DNA from: Caldatribacterium sp964426875
GTDB lineage: Bacteria > Atribacterota > Atribacteria > Atribacterales > Caldatribacteriaceae
Assembly (NCBI GenBank): GCA_964426875.1
Contig: CAYRSB010000003.1
Span: 62,001 to 126,000, forward strand
Reading direction: 5' to 3'
Length of the DNA stretch: 64,000 nt
Part shown: positions 50,663 through 58,491 of the stretch, piece after piece
How the letters are laid out: each line of letters starts with the position of its first letter
How positions within the stretch are numbered: position 1 is the stretch's first letter
Notes under the pieces: generated by a model
Told to the model about the DNA's origin: nothing
Seen by the model: the letters and a program-made list of their open reading frames with translations, nothing else
The model's database searches: none
Made by a program: the position numbers and the translations under genes

Positions 50663-51664
50663 ACTGCGTCGGTTACTGGCGTACACACTCAGCATGGCAA
50701 AGAGGATGATACCAAATCCCAACCACTTCCCGGCGTCACCCAGTCCAAAGGCGGTGAGAAGATTCGTGAGGGTCTGGAGGAATATGGATCCAAGAATCAC
50801 ACCAAAGTAACTCCCTCCCCCTCCCGCCAGAGGCACGCCCCCCACGACCACTGCAGCGATACTCGGCATCACGTAGTTAGAGCCCATATCCTTAAAGGCA
50901 ATACCCATGTTACCGAGAAGTAAAAGACCGATGAGACTCGAAAACACACTGCTCAGAGTAAAGGTCAAAAACCGTACCCTCTTCACGTTGACTCCGCAAA
51001 GGTAGGCAGTACGCTCGTTGGCCCCTACTCCAAAAAGTACTTGTCCCCACTTGGTTTTTTCAAAGACAAAGGTAGCAAAGAGAGCCACCGGAATAAGTAC
51101 AAAGAGAATATTGGGGAACCTCCCGGTGAGCTTCGCAGCCAAAATCACAAGAAAGGGTGAAGGCCTTCCGGTTATGGCCTTTCCCGCCACGTAGGCGTTG
51201 ACGATTCCCTGGAGTATGTCGGCCATGGCCAAGGTTACGACAAGAGGCGGTAACTTAAGATAGGATGTTAAAACGCCGTTCGTCAAACCTACAAGGATAC
51301 CGAGAACCAGTGCTATGAGGAAAGCCATCCACAGACGGTCGTTTTGTCCGTTCATGACGCTGGCAGTGAGAACCGCAGTGAGAGTAGCCGTGTAACCCAC
51401 CGAGAGATCGAGACCACTCCCTCCGGCAGCGATGACGATCATCTGACACAGTCCAAAGAGGGCCACAAAGGCAGAGAGTTTCAAGGTGAGAAAAACCTGC
51501 TCCAGGCTTAAAAAGCCGGGGACCATTATTCCCCCAAACACAAAGAGAACAACCGTCAAAAGGAGCACCGTAATGATCTTACCATACTGGACAAAGAGCT
51601 TCCGCCAAAGCATTCGTCCGTATGAGATTGCCTCGTGCTCCTTCACAAGGGTTTCCATTCCCAC
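50657..51664 (-). CDS. Ribose-type ABC transporter permease
   Basis: 335 residues, RbsC/BPD_transp_2 family with about nine membrane segments; the signature regions are AAGGSGLDLSVGYTATLTA and GVPLAGGGGSYFGVILGSIF near the cytoplasmic loop that meets the ATPase. Start given as GTG 51664; an ATG 6 bases on is also possible. Last gene of the operon. A second permease precedes it, so the pore is probably a heterodimer rather than the RbsC homodimer. Its stop codon lies inside the terminator hairpin. Confidence 0.93.
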   Translation of the reverse strand: MGMETLVKEHEAISYGRMLWRKLFVQYGKIITVLLLTVVLFVFGGIMVPGFLSLEQVFLTLKLSAFVALFGLCQMIVIAAGGSGLDLSVGYTATLTAVLTASVMNGQNDRLWMAFLIALVLGILVGLTNGVLTSYLKLPPLVVTLAMADILQGIVNAYVAGKAITGRPSPFLVILAAKLTGRFPNILFVLIPVALFATFVFEKTKWGQVLFGVGANERTAYLCGVNVKRVRFLTFTLSSVFSSLIGLLLLGNMGIAFKDMGSNYVMPSIAAVVVGGVPLAGGGGSYFGVILGSIFLQTLTNLLTAFGLGDAGKWLGFGIILFAMLSVYASNRRSR

Positions 51665-51676
51665 GTCCCTTCTCCC

Positions 51677-52696
51677 TCAGTGCCACTCCCTCTTGAGAGC
51701 AGCATAAGCCGGCCCGGCAATGGCAGCAATAACAATAATTCCCGAAGTTAAGGTCTGGTAGGCATTGGGGATATTGGCGAAAAAGATAATCTTACTCACG
51801 AAACTCAAAATGAGAGCTCCTGCCAAGGCCAGGTACACACTCCCCCGTCCCCCGGTGAGGGCTATTCCCCCCACCACCACTGCAGCAATGGACTTCAGGG
51901 TGAGAGGACCCCCCATTCGGGCGTCCCCCGATTGATTCTGGCCGACAAAAAAGAGGGCGGCTAAAAATATGAAAATGGCGTTGAGAACACAGGCAAGCAT
52001 CTGAGTTCTTCCGGTGTCGATTCCACTGACATAGGCACTTTCGATGTTGCTCCCCACTGCGTAGATGTAGCGGCCGGTTCGTGTCCGACTTACAATGTAC
52101 CACAAAAGACAGCCCACAAGGACGAGGACCAAAGCCGGAGGAATGTAGCTCCCCACGAGTTTTACACTGTCTGGAAGCCCTTCCACAGCACGGACATTGT
52201 AGAAGATCTTGAACCAGTCGACACACTCTCCCCCCGGTGTGGGCCGCAAGAAAAGTGCAATACCCAACCAGGCATAGGAGGTGGCAAAGGTTACAATGAC
52301 CGGCGGTATCCGCAGGTACCCGATGCCTATTCCGTTCACTACACCTGTACCCAGGGCCACAAGGAAAGTGACCACCAGGGCATACACTCCGGTAATAGGG
52401 TCGCCCTTTCTCATGACCGTAGTGAGCACGCAGGTGAAAAGGGACAGAGCCGTACCAGAAGAGAGGTCCAGTCCTCCAGAGATGATGACGATGGCCTGCC
52501 CCATGGCCAGAAGAATGAGCGGAGCAAAAGAATTGATGTTCCGGGTGATGGACTTTACCTCAAAGAAGTTCTTCTGCAGGACAGCAGTGATGACAAAGAG
52601 CACAAAGAGCATGAAGAGGCTTGATGTTTCGGGTTGAAGGAAAGCGTTCTTGAGAAAAGCTAGAGGAAAAACCCTTTCTCTTTTCACAACATCCAT
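51677..52696 (-). CDS. Ribose-type ABC transporter permease, second subunit
   Basis: 339 residues from ATG 52696, behind GGAAGGTGGAGCA; the frame could open 5 codons earlier. RbsC family: IIVISGGLDLSSGTALSLFT and GGIALTGGRGSVYLALAGAL match the conserved loops. It has an extra periplasmic insertion (PTPGGECVDWFKIFYNVRA), common in the simple-sugar branch that includes AI-2 and erythritol-type systems. It lies 12 bp before the other permease gene. Confidence 0.93.
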   Translation of the reverse strand: MDVVKRERVFPLAFLKNAFLQPETSSLFMLFVLFVITAVLQKNFFEVKSITRNINSFAPLILLAMGQAIVIISGGLDLSSGTALSLFTCVLTTVMRKGDPITGVYALVVTFLVALGTGVVNGIGIGYLRIPPVIVTFATSYAWLGIALFLRPTPGGECVDWFKIFYNVRAVEGLPDSVKLVGSYIPPALVLVLVGCLLWYIVSRTRTGRYIYAVGSNIESAYVSGIDTGRTQMLACVLNAIFIFLAALFFVGQNQSGDARMGGPLTLKSIAAVVVGGIALTGGRGSVYLALAGALILSFVSKIIFFANIPNAYQTLTSGIIVIAAIAGPAYAALKREWH

Positions 52697-52711
52697 TGCT
52701 CCACCTTCCAA

Positions 52712-54220
52712 TCAGCGCACCCGCATAGAAACGGCCGTGATGGTATCGTCGTTGATTTCCCCTCTGTGAAGAGTAGCCACAATCTGCCCCTCGTACATGA
52801 CGAGGAGTCGGTCGGCATATTGCACGAGCTCTTCATTGTCACTGGCATAGAGCACAATGCCGACTCCCTGCTCCCGCGCCAGGCGCACGATGTACTCGTA
52901 GAGGTCTCTCTTGGCCCCAATATCGACCCCCTTGGCCGGATCGGCCAAAAGGAGAACCTTTACATTAAAGGAGAGCCACTTCCCCACCACCACTTTCTGC
53001 TGGTTTCCGCCGGAGAGCGTACTCACCGGAACATCAACACCCGGGGTCTTTATAGAGAGGAGCCTCACGATGCCCTCGCACTCATCCTTATAGCGCTTTT
53101 CGGGAATAACCAGGGAGTGTTTTGGAAAACCGAGTTTGGGGAAAACCATATTGCTGTATACCGAGTGCTCTAAGAAGAGTCCTTCCTGTTGTCGGTCTCC
53201 GGGAACAAGGAGAATACCTTGCTGTATGGCATCCTGAGGTCTCTGGAGTCGTATGCGCCTCCTCTCAAACTCCACCTCACAGCGAACCCCGGGATAGCTT
53301 CCCGCAAGGGCATAGAGCAATTCATTCTGGCCTTGTCCGGCAAGGCCCCCAATACCGAGAATCTCACCCTTCCTCAGTTCAAAGGATGCCTCTTTAAGCT
53401 TTCGCTCTCCGCTTCGCATGCTCCTGATCTCTGCTCGAAGAAGGATTTCATCGCATGCCCTTCCCTCGGACATGTACTCCAAGGAAGAGGTCCGTTGTGG
53501 CTCACCGGTGATGTAACTCACTATCTTTTCCGGGTCTTTTTCTTCCTCATCGAAATCGATGCAGGCCACAGTGGCTCCGTTTCTGAAGATGGTGACATCG
53601 TTACAGATTTCCATAACCTCCCAGAGACGGTGAGAGGTAAAAATAATCGCCACACCCTTCTCCGCCAGAACGCGCATGTATTGAAAAAGGTTTCTCACCT
53701 GAGCCTGTTCGAGGGCTGCCGTAGGTTCGTCGAGAATAAGAAGGTCCGGATTCTCGGAGATTGCTTTGGCGATTTCCACAATCTGCATCTCTCCGGGGCT
53801 CAGTTCGTACACCTTTCTGTGGATGTCCAGGTCCGGCGAGAGGTCCTGCAAGATCCTTCGGGCGAGATCTTTTGCATCCCGGTCGTCGAGGAAGATTCCC
53901 CGATTCTTTTCCGCTCCCAGAACTATGTTTTGCCATACCGTGAGATCAGGTACCAGGCTCAAGTTCTGAAAGACAAGGGCAATCCCGTCTTTTCTCGCCT
54001 CACTGGGGTTCCGATAGTGGACAACCCTTCCCTTGTACCATACCTCTCCACCATCAGGTCGATACACACCGGCAATGATTTTGGACATCGTGCTTTTCCC
54101 TGAACCGTTGGCACCCAAAAGCCCGGTGATCCTTCCTTGCTGACAGCGGAGATTTCCGTCAGAGAGCGCCACAACTCCTCCGAAGTGTTTTTTGATGTTC
54201 TTGGCTTCCAGAACGACCAT
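52712..54220 (-). CDS. Ribose-type ABC transporter ATP-binding protein (two ATPase domains)
   Basis: 502 residues from ATG 54220. First ATPase: Walker A LLGANGSGKST, signature LSPGEMQIVEIAKAI, Walker B LLILDEPTAALE. Second: degenerate Walker A GLAGQGQNELLYALAG, signature STLSGGNQQKVVVGKW. This is the RbsA/MglA/XylG layout where only the first site hydrolyses normally. Weak ribosome site (AAGGGACACACC). A stable hairpin separates it from the binding-protein gene upstream, which would lower its expression relative to that gene. Confidence 0.95.
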   Translation of the reverse strand: MVVLEAKNIKKHFGGVVALSDGNLRCQQGRITGLLGANGSGKSTMSKIIAGVYRPDGGEVWYKGRVVHYRNPSEARKDGIALVFQNLSLVPDLTVWQNIVLGAEKNRGIFLDDRDAKDLARRILQDLSPDLDIHRKVYELSPGEMQIVEIAKAISENPDLLILDEPTAALEQAQVRNLFQYMRVLAEKGVAIIFTSHRLWEVMEICNDVTIFRNGATVACIDFDEEEKDPEKIVSYITGEPQRTSSLEYMSEGRACDEILLRAEIRSMRSGERKLKEASFELRKGEILGIGGLAGQGQNELLYALAGSYPGVRCEVEFERRRIRLQRPQDAIQQGILLVPGDRQQEGLFLEHSVYSNMVFPKLGFPKHSLVIPEKRYKDECEGIVRLLSIKTPGVDVPVSTLSGGNQQKVVVGKWLSFNVKVLLLADPAKGVDIGAKRDLYEYIVRLAREQGVGIVLYASDNEELVQYADRLLVMYEGQIVATLHRGEINDDTITAVSMRVR

Positions 54221-54237
54221 GGTGTGTCCCTTCTTCT

Positions 54238-54268
54238 CCCACGGGTTGCACGATGTGCAACCCGTGGG
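54238..54268 (-). repeat. Perfect 14-bp hairpin between binding protein and ATPase genes
   Basis: CCCACGGGTTGCAC (54238-54251) and its exact complement (54255-54268) enclose a GAT loop. It is 12 bp beyond the binding-protein stop and 18 bp before the ATPase start. There is no U-tract, so it probably stabilises the 3' end of the binding-protein message rather than ending transcription. Confidence 0.7.
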
Positions 54269-54279
54269 ATTTTCCCCAA

Positions 54280-55335
54280 TCACTCAAAGAGCGCCGCTAC
54301 AGCTTCCTCAGACATGATTTCGCTCAGAAGATAGTCATCGGGTTTGTCTTTGAGGAGTTCCCAACCCTCATCAAAGTTCTCATCGGTGATGAACATGCTC
54401 ACCTTGTAGTAGTAGGTGTTGTCCTTCAGAACACCGGGCTTAAACTGCTTGCCGTTGTAAAGCTGCAGGGCGATACGGAATGCGGTACCACCAATCCCTG
54501 GAGGATTTGGCTGCGTACAGGCTTTGAAATCCGCTCCCATTTCGCGCAGTTTCTTCCACTCTTTGAAAAAGGCCGTCCCCGGATCGCCAAACATGACTTT
54601 GGGGAGCTTTCCGGCATCGAGGAAGGCCGAAAGGACACCGTAGGCCTCGCCATCTTGGGTGATGACGCCGTCAATCGGCTGGCCAGAGGCGATGATCTGG
54701 GCGGCTACCTCTTTGGCCTTGGTCTGATCCCAGTAACCGGTAGTGTCAGCAATGAGCTTTATATCGGGGTAGTTCTTCAGGACGTCGTACACCGCTCTAC
54801 GGCGATCGTTGTCCGCAGGGTGTCCCTCAAGACCGTAAATCTGGATCACGTTGCCTTTCTTCAAGGTGGAACAAATCCACTCAGCGTTCTTCTTCATCCA
54901 GGCATAGTGATCGAGAGTGACATTGACCACATCCGGTGCGGTAACCGTGGCGTCGAAAGCAACCACAAGGATTCCTTCCTCCTGGGCTTCCTTAATGACA
55001 CCGTTCAGGGCATCAGGGGAGTTGGGGTTCACGAGGATGATGTCCACTCCCTGAGCGATGAAATCCCGAAGGATGTTCGCCTGCTCGGTGGCATCTCCGT
55101 TCACCACGTTGTTGACAATCTTAAAATCGGCGATTTTCCCCGCTGCCTTGTACTCCTTACCTACTTCCTCCAGAGCATTGATCATGATGGTACGCCAGGA
55201 GGTACCGGAGGAGCCGGTGGAGATTCCCACAACCGGGAGCTTTTTCGCCGCAAAAGCCTGTATACCAAAAGCCAGGACGAAAACACAAACCAAACTCGCC
55301 ACAAAAACCATTCGAAGATGAGATTTCCCAAGCAT
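54280..55335 (-). CDS. Ribose-type periplasmic sugar-binding protein
   Basis: 351 residues from ATG 55335 after GGGAGGTCGTGAAGGCG; a frame with 11 more codons exists. Signal peptide 1-29 (VASLVCVFVLAFGIQAFAA, cut before KKLP). Type I periplasmic fold (Peripla_BP_4): GISTGSSGTSWRTIMINALE, QGVDIILVNPNSPDALNGV, VVAFDATV and QDGEAYGVLSAFLDAGK. It delivers the sugar to the two permeases of the operon. The promoter lies 120 bp upstream, leaving a leader of about 110 nt. Confidence 0.94.
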   Translation of the reverse strand: MLGKSHLRMVFVASLVCVFVLAFGIQAFAAKKLPVVGISTGSSGTSWRTIMINALEEVGKEYKAAGKIADFKIVNNVVNGDATEQANILRDFIAQGVDIILVNPNSPDALNGVIKEAQEEGILVVAFDATVTAPDVVNVTLDHYAWMKKNAEWICSTLKKGNVIQIYGLEGHPADNDRRRAVYDVLKNYPDIKLIADTTGYWDQTKAKEVAAQIIASGQPIDGVITQDGEAYGVLSAFLDAGKLPKVMFGDPGTAFFKEWKKLREMGADFKACTQPNPPGIGGTAFRIALQLYNGKQFKPGVLKDNTYYYKVSMFITDENFDEGWELLKDKPDDYLLSEIMSEEAVAALFE

Positions 55336-55454
55336 CGCCTTCACGACCTCCCTCATGGATTTTTTCACGGTCTGAATGTAGAGACTTCAGGTCTTCTCCT
55401 TTTCTTCCTGTCACCTCCCGTTCTGGAGTTCTTGTAGCTCCTATTCTGCCTTAC

Positions 55455-55483
55455 ATTATAACGACATTTTAATATGAATTCAA
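55455..55483 (-). promoter_or_regulatory. Promoter of the first ribose-type operon
   Basis: On the minus strand TTGAAT (55483-55478) and a consensus TATAAT (55460-55455) are 17 bp apart. Transcription would begin near 55448 and leave a leader of about 110 nt with short GGAG/CTCC and AGAC/GTCT pairings. A sugar-responsive leader or operator is possible but not identified. Confidence 0.8.
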
Positions 55484-55556
55484 GGGAGAATTTTCACACC
55501 TCGAGGTCCCAGAGGAAGGCATCTCACATCATTTGAAGTCCCTCCAGCAAAAAAAT

Positions 55557-55590
55557 AAAACCTCCCTGCGTTGAGGCGCAGGGAGGTTTT
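55557..55590. terminator. Bidirectional terminator after the small membrane protein gene
   Basis: Stem AACCTCCCTGCG (55559-55570) / CGCAGGGAGGTT (55577-55588), 6-nt loop. The minus strand continues with TTTTATTTTTTT, a strong tail, so it ends the ferritin/small-protein transcripts 6 bp beyond the small gene; the plus strand has TTTT only. Confidence 0.85.
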
Positions 55591-55595
55591 GCCTT

Positions 55596-55763
55596 CTACT
55601 CTTTTTTCTTCGCGGTAGAAGCCCAAATGCCTATAATCCCAAGGATTATTTTCAAAAGAGCATGCCACACCGGCTCCGTCCCCACGTTCAGCCCGGGAAT
55701 GAGCCCCAAAATCCCCATGACGAGGAGAAGCCAACTGTAAACTGCAAGGAGTATCCGAACCAT
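55596..55763 (-). CDS. Small membrane protein, 55 residues
   Basis: A short gene with ATG at 55763 behind GGAGGGAGAGTTC and TAG at 55598-55596. The product has two hydrophobic segments (residues 3-23, ILLAVYSWLLLVMGILGLIP, and 35-49, ALLKIILGIIGIWAS) joined by a short loop, and a basic end AKKKE. Native-looking codons, a good ribosome site and a terminator 6 bp after the stop make it a real gene. It lies 58 bp downstream of the ferritin-like gene on the same strand. No family recognised; it may be a holin-like or DUF-type two-helix protein. Confidence 0.75.
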   Translation of the reverse strand: MVRILLAVYSWLLLVMGILGLIPGLNVGTEPVWHALLKIILGIIGIWASTAKKKE

Positions 55764-55821
55764 GAACTCTCCCTCCTTTTATAGGGTGATTGATGGCTCC
55801 ATTATACCACAAAACCCCCTT

Positions 55822-56346
55822 TCAACCCCCCTCAAAAATGGGCTTTTCCTCCCCGAAGTGCCACTCTCTGGGATTTCTCAAATACTCATAGGTATTGAAA
55901 AGGAGGTTGTAGTGGCGATACTCCTCGGAAGCAAGGAAGTCAAGAAAATTCTGGGCCTCTTTATTCTCGGTTTCTCCTTTTTTCTCTGCATAGAATTTGT
56001 GCGCCTTGGACTCAAGGTCCATGGCCATTTTGAGAACGTCAAGCTCTTCGCTTGTGGGCGGAACCAGCTCCTCCATCTGTCTCTTTGCCTCGGTGAACAC
56101 GTTTTCGAAGTACTCCTGGGTGGACTTTCGAATACCACCCCAGCTTTCAAAGACAAATGTCTCACCCTTTTTTACCCTCTCATACCCTTCCTGGATGCGC
56201 TCAATGTGCGTGAGCTCTTCATCCGCTAATCTCTTCAGGACCTCTCTGCTTAAGGCATTCTGTACCCGAGAAACGCCCTCAAGGTAAAAGGCCCGTCCGT
56301 CTTCTTCCATCTTGAGCGCAAACTCAAAAATACTCTCCAGCGTCAC
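55822..56346 (-). CDS. Ferritin-like (rubrerythrin-type) diiron protein
   Basis: 174 residues from GTG 56346, behind GAAAGGAGGAAATAAC. A four-helix bundle of the rubrerythrin-like COG1633 group with two iron-binding E-x-x-H repeats: FALKMEEDGRAFYLEG with DEELTHIERIQEG in the first pair, and DLESKAHKFYAEKKGE with SEEYRHYNLLFNTY in the second. There is no rubredoxin domain. It may detoxify peroxide or handle iron in an anaerobe. Divergent from the zinc-ribbon/ECF sigma operon, 104 bp away. Confidence 0.9.
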   Translation of the reverse strand: MTLESIFEFALKMEEDGRAFYLEGVSRVQNALSREVLKRLADEELTHIERIQEGYERVKKGETFVFESWGGIRKSTQEYFENVFTEAKRQMEELVPPTSEELDVLKMAMDLESKAHKFYAEKKGETENKEAQNFLDFLASEEYRHYNLLFNTYEYLRNPREWHFGEEKPIFEGG

Positions 56347-56392
56347 GTTATTTCCTCCTTTCGCTTGTTTCTTTCTTAAACCACTCAAAAAC

Positions 56393-56421
56393 TTGTCTTA
56401 TTCACCGCCAGCTGATAGAAT
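56393..56421 (+). promoter_or_regulatory. Promoter of the zinc-ribbon/ECF sigma operon
   Basis: TTGTCT (56393-56398) and TAGAAT (56416-56421) are exactly 17 bp apart, 29 bp before the first ATG. It looks like a housekeeping promoter; I see no separate ECF-type GAAC/CGTC-like motif that would indicate autoregulation. Confidence 0.7.
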
Positions 56422-56450
56422 ATCCCAAAAAGAACTCAGAGGAGGAAGAA

Positions 56451-56753
56451 ATGCAAGAACTCCCTCTCAGATGTAAGAACTGTAAGGCTCTCATCAGCCT
56501 TGAAGACGTCACAGAAATCGGTATATACAAAATCCCGGCCTATCGGGGTTCTGCATATATCCGTTACATCTGTCCGTATTGCCGCGACTTCGGTGAAGTT
56601 ACCTTCAATCTGGAAAAGATCGAGGACGTGGCCAAGATTGTCAGAAAGCGCAGGAGAGAAACACCTCGTGGCCAGATAACCATAGATGAGGTTATCGAGT
56701 TCCACAGGGAACTCGAAAAACTCAAGAATGCCGATTTCCTGAAAGATTCCTGA
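56451..56753 (+). CDS. Small zinc-ribbon protein, function unknown
   Basis: 100 residues, ATG behind GAGGAGGAAGAA. Two Cys pairs CKNC (residues 8-11) and CPYC (41-44) form a four-cysteine zinc ribbon; the rest is a helix with ITIDEVIEFHRELEKLK. It is the first gene of the operon, 11 bp before the sigma factor. It may act with the sigma factor or the anti-sigma protein, or as a nucleic-acid-binding protein. No closer family recognised. Confidence 0.8.
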   Translation: MQELPLRCKNCKALISLEDVTEIGIYKIPAYRGSAYIRYICPYCRDFGEVTFNLEKIEDVAKIVRKRRRETPRGQITIDEVIEFHRELEKLKNADFLKDS

Positions 56754-56764
56754 GGTTGGGTGTC

Positions 56765-57358
56765 ATGACGAAGACCAAAGAAGAGCAGAAAAGAATTTTT
56801 CAGGAACTCATCGCCCCAGAGCTACCTGCTCTTTTCCGAACCGCTCTCCGTATGACCCGCAATAGGGAAGACGCCGAAGACCTGGTACAGGAGGCCATTA
56901 CCAAAGCCTTCGCTGCCTTCGAGCGCTTCGAGGAAGGAACCAACTTCCGAGCCTGGATTTTCAAAATCCTCACCAATACTTTCATCAACAATTACTATCG
57001 TCTGCGGGATCGGCAGAAACTACCATCTCTTGAGGAGATCGAAGAGGAAACTTCTTTTCAACCACCCTTTGAGGGGGTAACGCCTGAAGAAGCCCTCCTG
57101 AACACCCTCACTCGGGAAGACATTCTCCGAGCCATAGAATCACTCCCCCTGGAATTCCGTGCTGTCGTGGTACTCACCCTTGTGGAGGGCTTTTCCTATA
57201 AAGAAACTGCCGAAGTCCTTGACATTCCCATCGGCACCGTGATGTCTCGCCTCCATCGGGGACGAAAGCTCCTCCAGAAACTTCTCTGGGAATACTCCAC
57301 CCGAAAAACCAAAACGGAAAGGAAGAACGAGGAAGGATGGACTGCAAAGACCTGGTAG
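56765..57358 (+). CDS. ECF-type RNA polymerase sigma factor
   Basis: 197 residues from ATG 56765, 9 nt after GAGG. Region 2 is LFRTALRMTRNREDAEDLVQ and FRAWIFKILTNTFINNYYRL; region 4 is LPLEFRAVVVLTLVEGFSYK and IPIGTVMSRLHRGRKLLQK. No region 1.1 or 3, so ECF class, close to SigE/SigR-like factors. It is followed with a 22-nt overlap by a zinc-type anti-sigma gene. Targets may include the cysE gene downstream. Confidence 0.96.
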   Translation: MTKTKEEQKRIFQELIAPELPALFRTALRMTRNREDAEDLVQEAITKAFAAFERFEEGTNFRAWIFKILTNTFINNYYRLRDRQKLPSLEEIEEETSFQPPFEGVTPEEALLNTLTREDILRAIESLPLEFRAVVVLTLVEGFSYKETAEVLDIPIGTVMSRLHRGRKLLQKLLWEYSTRKTKTERKNEEGWTAKTW

Positions 57359-57564
57359 AAAAACTCTACTTCTACCTCGACCGGGAAGTCCTTACTGAAG
57401 AAGAGCGGGCGGCCATCGAAGAACACTTAGCGACATGTAGAAGGTGCTGTGAGCGTTACGAGTTTGAAAGCTTCCTTTGGGGCTTCGTGAAAGTCAACGG
57501 CCAGAACGACCATGTTCCTGAAACCCTTCTGGCCCGAATAGAGAGCGTCATCGCCCAGTTCTGA
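57337..57564 (+). CDS. Soluble zinc-finger anti-sigma factor (ZAS type)
   Basis: 75 residues. The HxxxCxxC motif is EHLATCRRC (residues 29-37) with a further Cys right after, as in RsrA-like anti-sigma factors that lose zinc on thiol oxidation. Residues 1-27 carry the N-terminal Cys (MDCKDLV) that completes the site. No membrane segment, so it is cytoplasmic. ATG within the sigma gene, coupled translation. It should hold the ECF sigma inactive until an oxidative or metal signal. Confidence 0.92.
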   Translation: MDCKDLVEKLYFYLDREVLTEEERAAIEEHLATCRRCCERYEFESFLWGFVKVNGQNDHVPETLLARIESVIAQF

Positions 57565-57573
57565 GGTGATACA

Positions 57574-58491
57574 ATGAACGAGTTTCGGAAAATTCCGGTG
57601 GAATCCTTAGTCAAAGCCCTTGTGGCGAGCTACAAGAAGACTCCTCGCATCACCTGCGTAGAGGAGAAAGAATTCCCCTCCCGGGAAAACGTCATCCGCA
57701 TCACCGAAGAGTTGCGGGAGCTCCTCTTTCCGGGATATTTGGGTAATACCCGTCTCTGCTGGACCAACGTAGAGTACTTCGTGGGGCACAAGTTAGACCG
57801 TCTCTTCGGGGAATTGAGCAGAGAAATCGCTAAAGCCCTCCGAGGCGATCCCAAAGCCATGGAGGGGGTGTGCCTCTCCTGCGAAGACCAGGCCTGTCAG
57901 GAAACGGAGCGCTTTTTCGCCAAACTCCCCCTCATCCGGGAGATGCTTGACGAGGACGTCCAGGCAGCCTTCGACGGAGACCCGGCAGCCAAAAGTATCG
58001 AGGAAGTTATTCTGAGTTACCCCTGCATCATAGCGATTTCCATTTACCGCATGGCCCACGAGCTCTTCGTACAGGGCATTCCCCTCATCCCCCGAATGAT
58101 GACCGAATATGCCCACAGCATCACCGGTATTGACATCCACCCGGGAGCGAAAATTGGCCGGAGCTTCTTCATCGACCACGGCACGGGTGTAGTCATCGGA
58201 GAAACCTGCGAAATCGGGGACAACGTCAAAATCTACCAGGGAGTCACTCTGGGAGCTCTCTCCTTCCCCAAGGACGAGCGGGGCAAAATCATCCGGGGAA
58301 AGAAGCGACACCCCACCATCGAAAACAACGTCACCATCTATGCCGGGGCCACCATTCTCGGCGGTGACACCACAATCGGCCAAGGAAGCGTCATAGGGGG
58401 CAATGTCTGGCTCACACACTCCATACCCTCCAACACCAAAGTTGTCATTGAGGAACCTCGCCTGAAAATCATCGAGAATCGTTCGCAATGA
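57574..58491 (+). CDS. cysE: Serine O-acetyltransferase
   Basis: 305 residues, the longer EpsC/SrpH-like type. N-terminal helical domain 1-190 and left-handed beta-helix from about 195: DIHPGAKIGRSFFIDHGTGV, VIGETCEIGDNVKIYQGVTL, GALSFPKDERGKIIRGKKRH, with catalytic His/Asp in FIDHGTG. It makes O-acetylserine for cysteine synthesis. It starts 9 bp after the anti-sigma gene, so cysteine production appears tied to the thiol-responsive sigma system. Confidence 0.95.
   Translation: MNEFRKIPVESLVKALVASYKKTPRITCVEEKEFPSRENVIRITEELRELLFPGYLGNTRLCWTNVEYFVGHKLDRLFGELSREIAKALRGDPKAMEGVCLSCEDQACQETERFFAKLPLIREMLDEDVQAAFDGDPAAKSIEEVILSYPCIIAISIYRMAHELFVQGIPLIPRMMTEYAHSITGIDIHPGAKIGRSFFIDHGTGVVIGETCEIGDNVKIYQGVTLGALSFPKDERGKIIRGKKRHPTIENNVTIYAGATILGGDTTIGQGSVIGGNVWLTHSIPSNTKVVIEEPRLKIIENRSQ

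Noticed and set aside
54238..54268. Intrinsic terminator.
   Set aside because: The stem is perfect but no U-tract follows on either strand; listed as a hairpin instead.
55557..55590. Riboswitch or attenuator of the first ribose-type operon.
   Set aside because: The hairpin lies upstream of that operon's promoter and closes the small-protein gene; it is a plain terminator.
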